A stretch of DNA of 64,000 nt from Corallococcus silvisoli. Its GTDB lineage: Bacteria; Myxococcota; Myxococcia; Myxococcales; Myxococcaceae. The stretch is from NCBI RefSeq assembly GCF_009909145.1, contig NZ_JAAAPJ010000012.1, positions 186,001-250,000 of the forward strand, written 5' to 3'. Each line of letters begins with the position of its first letter. Position 1 is the stretch's first letter. The notes under the pieces are model-generated. The model had not been told where the DNA came from. It saw nothing but the letters and a program-made list of their open reading frames with translations, and ran no database searches. Position numbers and translations under genes: made by a program. Below are positions 35,817 to 44,917 of the stretch, piece after piece.

Positions 35817-38012
35817 CTACTTCACGACGGCGAAGTGCGAGCCCAGCCGGTACGCGGACAGCGTGCCGGCGTCGTCCAGGAAGTACAGGTTGAGGCGCAC
35901 GTCGGCCTGGAGCGCGACCAGCCCCGCCCCCGCGCGGACCTCCGCGAGCACCTGACCGCCGCGGGGGTCCACCGCGCGCACCACTTCTCCCGCCACCAGC
36001 GTCACGTCGCGCGCGGTGCGCGCCGGCAGCGCGGTGATCAACGGTTCGCCCGCGGCCCCCACGCGCCAGTCGACCTGCCCGGACAGCGCCACCCGGGTGG
36101 CGGCTCCGGACGCGCTCGTCACCACCACGGCGCGCGGCAGGGGTGCCAGGGCGTAGGGCCCGGGCCCCAGGTGCAGGGCGCGCTCCCAGACCTTGCGCCC
36201 GCGTGAGTCCAGGCACAGCAGGAACCCGTCGTCGTCCCGCATCCCGGCCAGGAGCGCCCGCGTGCCCACCGGCAGCGGCTTGGAGGGCTGGGTGAGGCCC
36301 GGCTCGTACGTCCACTGCGCTTCGCCGGTATGCGCGTCCGCGAGCAGCAACGCCTGATGCGAGCCGCGCCCCAGGAGCGCCAGGAAGCGCCGGCCCCACG
36401 CCACCGGAGGCCCGTGGAAGGGCAGGGGCGAGCGCAGCCGGTAGCGCACCTGTCCATCCTCCAGGTCCAGGCCGTAGAGATAGCCCGAGTCCGTGGACAG
36501 GAGCGCCCGGTGCCCCTGCGTGGCCAGCCACCCGCGCTGCGTCCGGGGCGGGGCCAGACGCCATTGCTCGCGGCCCGTGGTCTCCGAGAAGGCCACCGCC
36601 GTGCGGTCCTCCGACAGCGTCAGGAGCAGCCCGTCCTTGCGAAGCAGCAGCGGCCCCAGGGGGATGCCGTCGTGGTCGTGCAGCCAGCGCGCGCCCGGGC
36701 CCCGGCCGGTGAAGCCGTACACGCGCGCGTCGTCCGCCGCCACCGCGTAGCCGTCCGCGGATGCCGCCACGCCCAGCGACGCGGAGCGCCGCCACAACAC
36801 CGCGCCGTCCTTGCGTGAGAACGCGCCCGCGAGCCCCGGCGCGCAGTACACCGGCCCGTGGCGGCCCAGCAGCAGCCGCGCCTCCTCCGGCTCCTCCAGC
36901 CCGCGCTGCTCCCACAGCTTCTCGAAGCGCAGGCGCCGCAGCTTCCCGGACACCTTCAGGGGGCGGGACTCGCCGCGCGCCGGGGGGCTCCTGCGCTCGC
37001 GAGCCTCGCCCTCCGCCTCCGGAGGCTTGTGGGCGCCTCGCAGGTGCGACAGCCCCTCACGGCAGCGCTCCGCCAGCTCCACGAGGTACGGGTTGGAGAC
37101 CTGGACCCGGTGGGCCTCCGCGAAGGCCAGCCCCAGCGCCTCCCCCAACTGGAAGAGCGCGGAGAGGAGCGCCGCCGGCTCCAGCTCGAAGTACGCCCCC
37201 GTGGGCCCGAGCTTCGCCCGCCGGCCTGGGAGGTCCAGCGTCAGGACGGGGCGCACGCCCGCGGGCTCGAACTCGAAGCGGGCCTCACCCAGCTCCACGG
37301 CCCGCGCCAGCTCCACCGCCTGCCGGGACAGCTCCAGCACCGTGAGGAAGGGCGGCCCCTGCGCGCGCCATGCCTGTGGCCGCCCGGGCAGCGCGAGCCA
37401 CACCTCACCCGCGCCCAGCAGCGGCGCCAGCGCCCCAGGGGGGCCCTTCGAGGGGGCCTCGCGCGAGGCGGGGGAGATGTCCTTCAGCTCGAAGCCGAAC
37501 CCCGGCACCGACACGGGCTCGATCCGGAGCGGGGTGGGGGGCGCCGGCGCGTCCTCCCTCTGCGGGGTGGCCTTTCCCAGGCCCTTGAGCTCCTCGCCCA
37601 GCTTCCGGGCGGCCGCGGCCGACAGGGCCTTGGGGGCGAGCTTGGTCACGTCCTGGAGGAAGCGTTGGCCGCTCTGGCGGGTCGCCCGGGTGAGTTCCTC
37701 GGCGTCCACCCGGATGGGCGGGCGCAGGAGGTGGGCCGGCCGGGCCAGGCTCGCCACCGAAAGTTCGATGTCCGGTCCGATGCGCCGCAGCACGAGCTCC
37801 AGGTGCGCTTCGGTGAGCGAAACCTGCGCCAACCGCCGCCGCCCCGCGTGCAGGGCCGCCACCGCCTCCACCAGAGCGGGAATGACCTCCGTCAAGGGCT
37901 CCTCCACCGCCCCGGACAACAGGTTCACGCCGTCCAGTTCCAGCGCGATGGAATCGAGCGGGGAGGCTGACGGTTCGCGCTTCCAGTGGTGTCCGATGCG
38001 TAGCCGGGTCAT
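35817..38012 (-). CDS. PQQ-like beta-propeller repeat protein
   Basis: From ATG 38012 it has 731 residues and no signal peptide. The first ~380 residues are a helical, Ala/Leu/Arg-rich region with Pro-rich linkers. The second half has seven or so repeats of the PQQ/quinoprotein type with patterns like AFSRKDGAVLWRR, VAFSETTGREQWRL, LYGLDLEDGQVRYRL, LADAHTGEAQWTY and LDSRGRKVWERAL, each one beta-blade. The fold is clear, a ligand is not. Similar cytoplasmic propellers occur in myxobacteria and may scaffold partners. The start lies 10 bases before a TTGACA box of the divergent gene. Confidence 0.85.
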   Translation of the reverse strand: MTRLRIGHHWKREPSASPLDSIALELDGVNLLSGAVEEPLTEVIPALVEAVAALHAGRRRLAQVSLTEAHLELVLRRIGPDIELSVASLARPAHLLRPPIRVDAEELTRATRQSGQRFLQDVTKLAPKALSAAAARKLGEELKGLGKATPQREDAPAPPTPLRIEPVSVPGFGFELKDISPASREAPSKGPPGALAPLLGAGEVWLALPGRPQAWRAQGPPFLTVLELSRQAVELARAVELGEARFEFEPAGVRPVLTLDLPGRRAKLGPTGAYFELEPAALLSALFQLGEALGLAFAEAHRVQVSNPYLVELAERCREGLSHLRGAHKPPEAEGEARERRSPPARGESRPLKVSGKLRRLRFEKLWEQRGLEEPEEARLLLGRHGPVYCAPGLAGAFSRKDGAVLWRRSASLGVAASADGYAVAADDARVYGFTGRGPGARWLHDHDGIPLGPLLLRKDGLLLTLSEDRTAVAFSETTGREQWRLAPPRTQRGWLATQGHRALLSTDSGYLYGLDLEDGQVRYRLRSPLPFHGPPVAWGRRFLALLGRGSHQALLLADAHTGEAQWTYEPGLTQPSKPLPVGTRALLAGMRDDDGFLLCLDSRGRKVWERALHLGPGPYALAPLPRAVVVTSASGAATRVALSGQVDWRVGAAGEPLITALPARTARDVTLVAGEVVRAVDPRGGQVLAEVRAGAGLVALQADVRLNLYFLDDAGTLSAYRLGSHFAVVK

Positions 38013-38021
38013 TGACGTTCG

Positions 38022-38051
38022 TTGACAAGCCAGTTTAGCGGTGGCTAGCAT
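38022..38051 (+). promoter_or_regulatory. Sigma-70-like promoter for the HARE-HTH gene
   Basis: A perfect TTGACA (38022-38027), an 18-nt spacer and TAGCAT (38046-38051) read rightward. Start of transcription near 38058 would leave a leader of about 50 nt before the ATG at 38110, which is preceded by AT-rich DNA. Confidence 0.55.
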
Positions 38052-38109
38052 CCGCCGCCCATACGGACCTACATTTTTGTAACCGTTCGGAATTCTTGGG
38101 GAATACTCG

Positions 38110-40314
38110 ATGACATTTTACGAGGCCGCGCTCAGGGTACTGGAGAGCGAAGGTCGCCCCCTGCATTTCCTTGAAATCACGGAGAAGTCCATCCAGCTGA
38201 GCCTGCTGTCCCACATCGGCAAGACCCCAGAGGTGACGATGTTGTCGCGTCTGGCTGCCATGGCGAGACGGACGCGGGATCGCAAGGTGATTGTCACGGC
38301 GAAGGATACCTTCGCGCTGACGGACTGGTCGCTCTCCGAGGATGCCGAGGCACTTGCTCAGACGGGCGTGATGGAGCCGCATCCGGAGGAGGATCTCCCT
38401 CCGCTGCGGCCCGTGGAGCGCCACCCGGAGCCGCGCACGGACAACGTGCGCGCGTCGGGGCGGGGCACGGAGCGCAAGCGCCGCAGGGACGAGGGCGACG
38501 AGGAGCGGGGTGGACGCCGCAAGCGCTTCCCGCCGCTGCCGGAGGTGGTGTTCGAGATCCTCAGCGAGGCGGACGTCGCGCTGCGCACGGATCAGCTCAT
38601 CGAGCGCGCCAAGGCGAAGGAGCTGTGCGCCGAGGAGACCACGGTGGAGGCGGTGCTCACCGCCCTGCTGGAGGACAACCAGCGCCGCATCGACGCGGGC
38701 CGCCGGCCGCAGTACGCCTTCAACCAGGAGACCGGCGAGGTGTCGCTGGAGCGCGCGGGCGCGCCGAGCGAGGCGCCGCCCCTGGAGCTCCAGGCCGCCT
38801 TCGCGCAGGCGCTGGGCATTCCGCTGGAGGGGGGCCGCCCGGTGCTGGGCAAGCCCGCCCCGGGTGCCGAGCCGCTGGTCGACGAGGCCCTCATCACCAC
38901 CGCGCGCACGGCCCTCAAGGACGCGCGCCGGGCGGTGGCGCGCGGGCTGCGCAAGCGGTTGGGCGACGCGGACGTGGGCACCTTCGAGAAGTCCGTGGTG
39001 AAGATGATGCACGGGCTGGGCTTCCGCGAGCTGAAGGTCGCGAAGCGCTCCAAGGAAGGCCCCCTGCTCACCGCGCGCAAGCGCGAGGGCAGCGTGGAGC
39101 TGCGCTACGCGGTGCGCATGCTCAAGGGCGTGCCGGGCATCGACCGCAAGACGGTGCAGGAGCTGCGGCGCGACCTGGGCCACTACTCCGCGCAGGTGGG
39201 CCTGCTGGTGAGCGCGGGCGAGGTGCGTGGCGACGCGCGCTCCGAAGCGCAGGCCACGGGCTCGCTCGTGATGCTGTGGTGCGGAGACGCCCTGGGCGAG
39301 AAGTTCCTGGAGGCGAAGACGGCCGTCACCGTCACCCAGGTGGAGCTGTACGACATCGACGAGCGCTTCTTCGAGGCCGCGAAGCTGGACGCCGAGGAGG
39401 CCCAGCGCCGCCGCGAGGAGCGCAAGAGCGAGAAGCAGGCCCGCGAGGAGGGCGGCGAAGTGGAGGCCGCCACCCCCGCCACGGACCGGCCGGAGCGCGC
39501 GGAGCGTCCCGAGCGCGGTGACCGGGCGGAGCGCTCCGAGCGCCGCCGCGACCGTCAGCGCGAACGGGCCGAGGCCCGCGACGCCGCCGCGTCCGGTGCC
39601 GAGGCCCCCGAGTCCAAGGCGTCACCGGTGGCCCCCGCGCCGCCGGCCGCCGCCGGGTTCACGCCGACGTCGGAGGAGGACGAGTCCGAGGACGGTGACG
39701 ACGAGGGCGAGGACGATGACCTGGAGGCCGCCAGCGCCTTCGTGGGCGGAGCGAAGGAGGGCGCCGAGGGTGGCGCCGCGACCGACGCCAACGCCTCCGA
39801 GCGCAAGCGCCGCCGCCGCCGCCGCCGGGGTCGCCGGGGCCGTGGCACTCGCGGAGCGGAGGGCACGCCCAACGGCGAGGCCGCCGCGCCCAACGGCGAG
39901 GCCGCCGCGCCCAACGGCGAGGCCGCCGCAGCTTCCGGGGAGAGCGCCGCGCCGTCCGCGGGTGGCGCTGAAGGGCTTGCCGCGCTCGCGGGCGAGGCCG
40001 TGACCCCGGAGGTGCCCGCCAGCCCTCCTCACAGTGAGGCCGCCGCCGCGCCGGAAGGCGTGGGCAATGCCTGGCAGGCGGGCGAAGCGGTGCAGGCTCC
40101 GTCTGGATCCGCGCCGGAGTCAGGCGAGGCCCGGGCCGTAGCCGCGTCCGACGCAGTGACCCCGCACGCGACCGCGGCGTTGCCCCACGAGGAGTCGTCC
40201 ACCGAGGCGACGCCCACCGGGGAGCCCGCGGAGATCCGCGAGGCCCGCGAAGTGCACGAGGCGCCGGTGTCCTCCTCCACGGAGGGTTCGTCCGAGGGCA
40301 ACAAGGAGGGCTGA
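38110..40314 (+). CDS. HARE-HTH protein with a decayed Mrr-like domain and disordered tail
   Basis: This 734-residue protein starts with a HARE-HTH domain (about 1-70, TFYEAALRVLESEGRPLHFLEI...GKTPEVTMLSRLA; the type seen in RNA polymerase delta subunit), with a second HARE-like helix set at about 143-205. A region at 290-410 has the Mrr nuclease layout (FEKSVVKMMHGLGF) but lacks the D...(E/Q)xK residues: the segment reads TARKREGSVELRYAVRMLKG. From ~440 the protein is disordered, with charged Glu/Arg blocks, an acidic stretch, KRRRRRRRGRRGRG and Ala/Glu-rich repeats. It probably binds DNA or RNA polymerase and may tether to nucleic acid by its basic patch; nuclease activity is unlikely. No adjacent methylase is seen. 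Confidence 0.78.
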   Translation: MTFYEAALRVLESEGRPLHFLEITEKSIQLSLLSHIGKTPEVTMLSRLAAMARRTRDRKVIVTAKDTFALTDWSLSEDAEALAQTGVMEPHPEEDLPPLRPVERHPEPRTDNVRASGRGTERKRRRDEGDEERGGRRKRFPPLPEVVFEILSEADVALRTDQLIERAKAKELCAEETTVEAVLTALLEDNQRRIDAGRRPQYAFNQETGEVSLERAGAPSEAPPLELQAAFAQALGIPLEGGRPVLGKPAPGAEPLVDEALITTARTALKDARRAVARGLRKRLGDADVGTFEKSVVKMMHGLGFRELKVAKRSKEGPLLTARKREGSVELRYAVRMLKGVPGIDRKTVQELRRDLGHYSAQVGLLVSAGEVRGDARSEAQATGSLVMLWCGDALGEKFLEAKTAVTVTQVELYDIDERFFEAAKLDAEEAQRRREERKSEKQAREEGGEVEAATPATDRPERAERPERGDRAERSERRRDRQRERAEARDAAASGAEAPESKASPVAPAPPAAAGFTPTSEEDESEDGDDEGEDDDLEAASAFVGGAKEGAEGGAATDANASERKRRRRRRRGRRGRGTRGAEGTPNGEAAAPNGEAAAPNGEAAAASGESAAPSAGGAEGLAALAGEAVTPEVPASPPHSEAAAAPEGVGNAWQAGEAVQAPSGSAPESGEARAVAASDAVTPHATAALPHEESSTEATPTGEPAEIREAREVHEAPVSSSTEGSSEGNKEG
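39868..39930 (+). repeat. Three tandem copies of a 21-bp unit coding for PNGEAAA
   Basis: Three near-identical 21-bp copies (CCCAACGGCGAGGCCGCCGC plus one base) sit in the disordered tail of the HARE-HTH protein. The near-identity at DNA level suggests recent slippage. Confidence 0.85.
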
Positions 40315-40367
40315 AGCCCGCACGGAATCGGGTGCGGTGGACGCGGGAGTGTTAGCCTGGGGGGGCC

Positions 40368-41285
40368 ATGAAGCCGGCCCTGCTGCTTACCTCCTGCGTG
40401 CTGTTCCTCGGGGCCTGCCGCTCGCAGGCCCCGCGCTATCCGGTGGCGCCGGTGGAGCTGGCCGGGGCCACCGTGCAGGACAACGCGCTCCTGGGCTTCG
40501 GGCAGGACGGCGTGAAGGAGCTGCTCTCCGACGCGCTGGCGACCTCCGGGCGCTTCGAGCTGCTGGGCGACGAGGTCCCCAAGAAGGCCCGCCCCTGGCG
40601 GCTGACGCTGGACGTGCCCTTCACGCGAGAGGTGCTGAAGGACGGCAACCCGCACAGCTTCGCGGAGGTCGGCGCCAACCTGTCCCTGGAGCGCTTCGGC
40701 GGCAACACCCCCCAGCGCTACGAGGTCGTGGGACTGGGCGAGGCGCCCGTGGCGGAGGACTCGGTGGAGGGGCGCCAGGCCGCCATGCGCGCCGCGCTGG
40801 AGAACGTGCTGCGCCAGGTGACGGAGTCGGCGGTGCTCCAGCTGTCCGCGCTGGACAGGACGGATGACGCGCTGGTGGCGGACCTGCGGGCCGCCGACTC
40901 GCGCATCCGCGAGTTCGCCCTCCGAACGCTGGCCGAGCGCAAGCACCCCGCGGCCGCGCCGCTCCTGATTGATCGCCTCAAGGACACCAGCGACGCGGAT
41001 CAGGTGCGCCGCACCATCGGCGCGCTGGCGGAGATGAAGGCGAAGAGCGCGGTACCGGCGCTCATCGATCTGGCGCGCGGCCGGGACTCCGGCTTCCTGC
41101 AGGAGATCGTCTTCGCGGTGGGAGAGATTGGCGGCCCGGAGGCGGAGGCGTACCTCTACACGGTCGCCCAGGGCCATGACACGCCGTCGGTGCAGGCCGC
41201 CGCGCAGCAGGCGCTGGACACGCTCTACGCATCACGCAACCACGCAACGCTGGAGGCGCGTGGCCAGGGCCACGCGGACCCCTGA
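40368..41285 (+). CDS. HEAT-repeat lipoprotein
   Basis: This 305-residue protein has a signal peptide with lipobox LGAC (Cys near 17). After a beta-rich region (residues ~40-150), the last ~140 residues are HEAT-like helix pairs (RIREFALRTLAERKHPAAAPLLIDRLKD, QVRRTIGALAEMKAKSAVPALIDLA, LQEIVFAVGEIGGPEAEAYLY), a protein-binding surface. It is followed 2 bases later by another lipoprotein, so the two are co-transcribed. The role is unknown. Confidence 0.85.
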   Translation: MKPALLLTSCVLFLGACRSQAPRYPVAPVELAGATVQDNALLGFGQDGVKELLSDALATSGRFELLGDEVPKKARPWRLTLDVPFTREVLKDGNPHSFAEVGANLSLERFGGNTPQRYEVVGLGEAPVAEDSVEGRQAAMRAALENVLRQVTESAVLQLSALDRTDDALVADLRAADSRIREFALRTLAERKHPAAAPLLIDRLKDTSDADQVRRTIGALAEMKAKSAVPALIDLARGRDSGFLQEIVFAVGEIGGPEAEAYLYTVAQGHDTPSVQAAAQQALDTLYASRNHATLEARGQGHADP

Positions 41286-41287
41286 AC

Positions 41288-41911
41288 ATGAAGCAATCGC
41301 TGTCGATGGTGGGGGGCGTGGCCCTCCTGGCCGCCACGCTCCTGGGCTCCGGCTGCGCGAGGCGCGTGGAGACGGACGCACGCCCCTCGCCCGAATCCAT
41401 CGCCCAATACTACCCGCTGGCGGTGGGCAACCAGTGGACGTACCGGCTGGACGGGCGCGACGACAAGCCCGTCACGGTGGAGATCGTCAAGGAGCAGGAC
41501 GGGTACTTCCTGGACAACCAGGGCGGCCAGCTCGCCGTGGACGGCTTCGGCCTGCGCGACCCCAAGCGCTACCTGCTGCGAGGCCCGCTGGAGGCCGGGC
41601 GCGGGTGGAACAACGTCGTGTCCGTGTCGTCCACGGAGCGCTATCAGCTGGTGCAGGTGGGCTTCGCGTGCAAGGTGCCCGCGGGCTCCTTCTCCAACTG
41701 CGTGAGCGTGGAGGGCCGCAACCGGGTGGACGCGCAGACGACGCTTGTCAACACGATGACCTTCGCCGCGGGCGTGGGCCTGGTCCGCGTGGACGTCGCC
41801 ACGGAGCACGAGGGCAAGCGCGTGCCGCAGACGGAGCTGGAGCTCATCTCCTTCAAGGCGAACGCACCGGGCACGAGCACCGAGCCCGCCGCCACGCCCG
41901 CCCCGAACTGA
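41288..41911 (+). CDS. Lipoprotein of unknown function
   Basis: This 207-residue lipoprotein has lipobox GSGC, then YYPLAVGNQWTYRL, a motif common to a family of myxobacterial surface lipoproteins that begin the mature domain this way. The core is beta-rich with one Cys pair (FACKVPAGSFSNCVSV). The C-terminus is Ala/Pro/Thr-rich. It is in a rightward run from 40368 to 44847; birA starts 12 bases later. Confidence 0.8.
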   Translation: MKQSLSMVGGVALLAATLLGSGCARRVETDARPSPESIAQYYPLAVGNQWTYRLDGRDDKPVTVEIVKEQDGYFLDNQGGQLAVDGFGLRDPKRYLLRGPLEAGRGWNNVVSVSSTERYQLVQVGFACKVPAGSFSNCVSVEGRNRVDAQTTLVNTMTFAAGVGLVRVDVATEHEGKRVPQTELELISFKANAPGTSTEPAATPAPN

Positions 41912-41923
41912 GGTCCCGCTTCC

Positions 41924-42925
41924 GTGGAGACTCCCAACGAGCTCACGCAGGATGCGCGCATCCTGAACTTCCTCGCCGAGGGCGGGGAGGCCTTCATCTC
42001 CGGCGAGGCGCTGTCGAACCGCCTGGGCCTGTCGCGCACCGCCGTGTGGAAGCACGTGGAGTCCCTGCGCCTGAAGGGCTACCGCATCGAGGCCGTCCCC
42101 GCGAAGGGCTACCGGCTGGTGGGCCGGCCGGATCGGCTCTCCGCGCTGGAGGTCCATCCGCTGCTCGGCACCCGCGCGGTGGGGCGGGTGTTGCACCACC
42201 ACGACTCCATCGGCTCCACCAACGCGGCGGCCTTCCGGCTGGCCCAGGACGGCGCGGTCCACGGAACGGTAGTGGTGGCCGAACAGCAGACCGCGGGCAA
42301 GGGCCGCCGGGGCCGTGCCTGGGTGTCGCCCCCAGGACTCAACCTGTACTTCTCCGCCATCCTGCGCCCGGAGCTGTCCCCGCAGCGTGCCCCGGAGCTC
42401 ACGCTGGTGGCCGCCGTGGCCCTGGCGGAGACGCTGCGTGAGGCGGGCACGGACGCGGGCATCAAGTGGCCCAATGACGTCCAGCTGGGAGGCCGGAAGG
42501 TCGCGGGCATCCTCACGGAGCTGTCCGCCGAACCCGAGCGCGTCCACTTCGTCATCGTGGGCGTGGGCGTCAACCTCAACGCGGGCGAGGAGCACTTCCC
42601 GGAGGAGCTGCGCGTCACGGCCACGTCACTGGCCCAGGTCCTGGGGCGGCCGGTGGCCCGTGCCCCCTTCGCCGCGGCCCTCTGGACGCGGCTGGAGCAT
42701 TGGCTGGACGCGTACCTCGCCTCTGGCTTCGACGCGGTGCGTACCCGCTGGAAGGCCCTCTCCAGCACCCTGGGGCAGCGGGTGCGGGTGCGCACGGACC
42801 GGGGCGACTGGGAGGGGTTCGCGGAGGACATCGACCCCTCGGGCGCCCTGATGGTGCGCACGGCGGACGGCCGCGTGGAGCGCGTGCTGGCGGGGGACGT
42901 GGAGCAGCTGCGTCCCCAACGCTAG
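41924..42925 (+). CDS. birA: Biotin-protein ligase BirA
   Basis: This protein has 333 residues from the GTG at 41924. An N-terminal winged helix (about 12-65: GEALSNRLGLSRTAVWKHVESLRLKGY) is followed by the ligase domain with SIGSTNAAAF, the biotin loop AGKGRRGRAWVSPPG, KWPNDVQLGGRKVAGIL and the GVGVNLN strand, and a C-terminal SH3-like cap. The winged helix means it may also act as a repressor of biotin genes, as in E. coli; no operator is visible here. It charges acetyl-CoA carboxylase and related carrier proteins. coaX starts 9 bases after its stop. Confidence 0.95.
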   Translation: METPNELTQDARILNFLAEGGEAFISGEALSNRLGLSRTAVWKHVESLRLKGYRIEAVPAKGYRLVGRPDRLSALEVHPLLGTRAVGRVLHHHDSIGSTNAAAFRLAQDGAVHGTVVVAEQQTAGKGRRGRAWVSPPGLNLYFSAILRPELSPQRAPELTLVAAVALAETLREAGTDAGIKWPNDVQLGGRKVAGILTELSAEPERVHFVIVGVGVNLNAGEEHFPEELRVTATSLAQVLGRPVARAPFAAALWTRLEHWLDAYLASGFDAVRTRWKALSSTLGQRVRVRTDRGDWEGFAEDIDPSGALMVRTADGRVERVLAGDVEQLRPQR

Positions 42926-42934
42926 AGTGCGCGC

Positions 42935-43704
<770 letters not shown>

Positions 43705-43708
<4 letters not shown>

Positions 43709-44847
43709 GCACCGCCACTGATCCCACCATTCCGGCCCCGCCCCCGGGCTGTCCCTTCAACGCAGAGTTCCTGCCGCCCAACCTGCGCAAGCACGTGGAC
43801 CCCAATGCCCCCGTGCCGCTGCGGATGATGGCGGCCAAGTCGCTGGTGCCGCTCAATCCGGCGGACATGCTGGGCGCGCTCTTCATGCTCACCTTCGACC
43901 CGGAGGCGAACGTGCGCGAGACGGCCGCCAAGACGTGCGCGTCGCTGCCGGACCGCATCCTGGGCTCCGCGTTGCGCGACGAAGGCGTGCCTCCGCCCGT
44001 GCTGGGCTACTTCCTGGGCCTGCTCAAGGACAAGGAAGCCTACGCGGAGATGCTGGTCCTCAACTCCGAGACGCCGGACGACGCCGTGGCCGACGTGGCC
44101 GCCACGTGCAGTCCGAAGGTGGCGGAGATCATCTCCCAGAACCAGCTGCGCCTGCTGCGCAACGAGTCCATCGTCCGCAACCTGTGCGCGAACCCCGGCG
44201 TCCCGGTGTCGCTCGTGGACGGCGTCTGCGACTTCGCGGTGCGCAGCGGCCTCATCCTCGCGGACGTGCCGGCGATGCAGGCGGCCCGGGTGCGCATCTA
44301 CGGCCCCCAGGCCGCGGCCGCGCCGCCGGATCCGGGCCCCACCGCGGAGGAGGTGCTCCAGGAGCTGGGCACGGAAGCGCAGGCGGAGGACGCCGCCCCC
44401 ATGGAGGAGGGCAAGCGCCTGACGCTCGCGCAGCGCATCATGAAGATGTCCATCGCGGAGAAGATCAAGCTGGGGACGCTGGGCAACAAGGAGGCGCGCT
44501 CCGCCCTCATCCGCGACACCAACAAGCTCGTCTGCGTGGCCGTCATCCGCAGCCCGCGCATCACCGACGGCGAGGTGCTCGCGAGCGCCGCGAACCGCGC
44601 CGTCAACGAAGACGTCCTGCGCGTCATCTACAACAACCGCGAGTGGACGAAGATGCAGAAGGTGAAGCTCGCGCTGGTGAAGAACCCCAAGGTGCCGCTC
44701 ACCGTCACCATGAAGTTCCTCAACACGCTGCGCGACGCGGAGCTGAAGGACCTGTCGCGCGACAAGAACGTGCCCGCCGCCGTGCAGTCCTTCGCCAAGA
44801 AGCTGCATGAAAAGAAGACCGCCCCCAAGAAGGACGGCGGCAAGTAG
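43705..44847 (+). CDS. Helical repeat protein (HEAT/LRV-like), unknown role
   Basis: This 380-residue protein starts in the ATGA overlap with coaX. It is rich in Ala, Leu and Lys, with repeated helix-turn-helix patterns such as MLTFDPEANVRETAAKTCASLP, VAVIRSPRITDGEVLASAANRA and LVKNPKVPLTVTMKFLN, the kind found in leucine-rich-variant and HEAT repeats. The C-terminus is very basic (KKLHEKKTAPKKDGGK). A scaffold role is likely; no catalytic motif is seen. Conserved myxobacterial protein, function unknown. Confidence 0.82.
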
Positions 44848-44866
44848 CCCGGGCCGTCCCCGGGCT
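44846..44866. terminator. GC-rich hairpin between convergent genes
   Basis: AGCCCGGG-CCGTC-CCCGGGCT is an 8-bp perfect stem with a 5-nt loop that starts in the stop codon of the repeat protein gene. The convergent frzS ends 51 bases further. No U-tract. Confidence 0.5.
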
Positions 44867-44917
44867 TCGGGAGGGGAGGGCGGGTGCTTCCCGCGCCTTC
44901 CCCCGCCCGCGGGTGCT

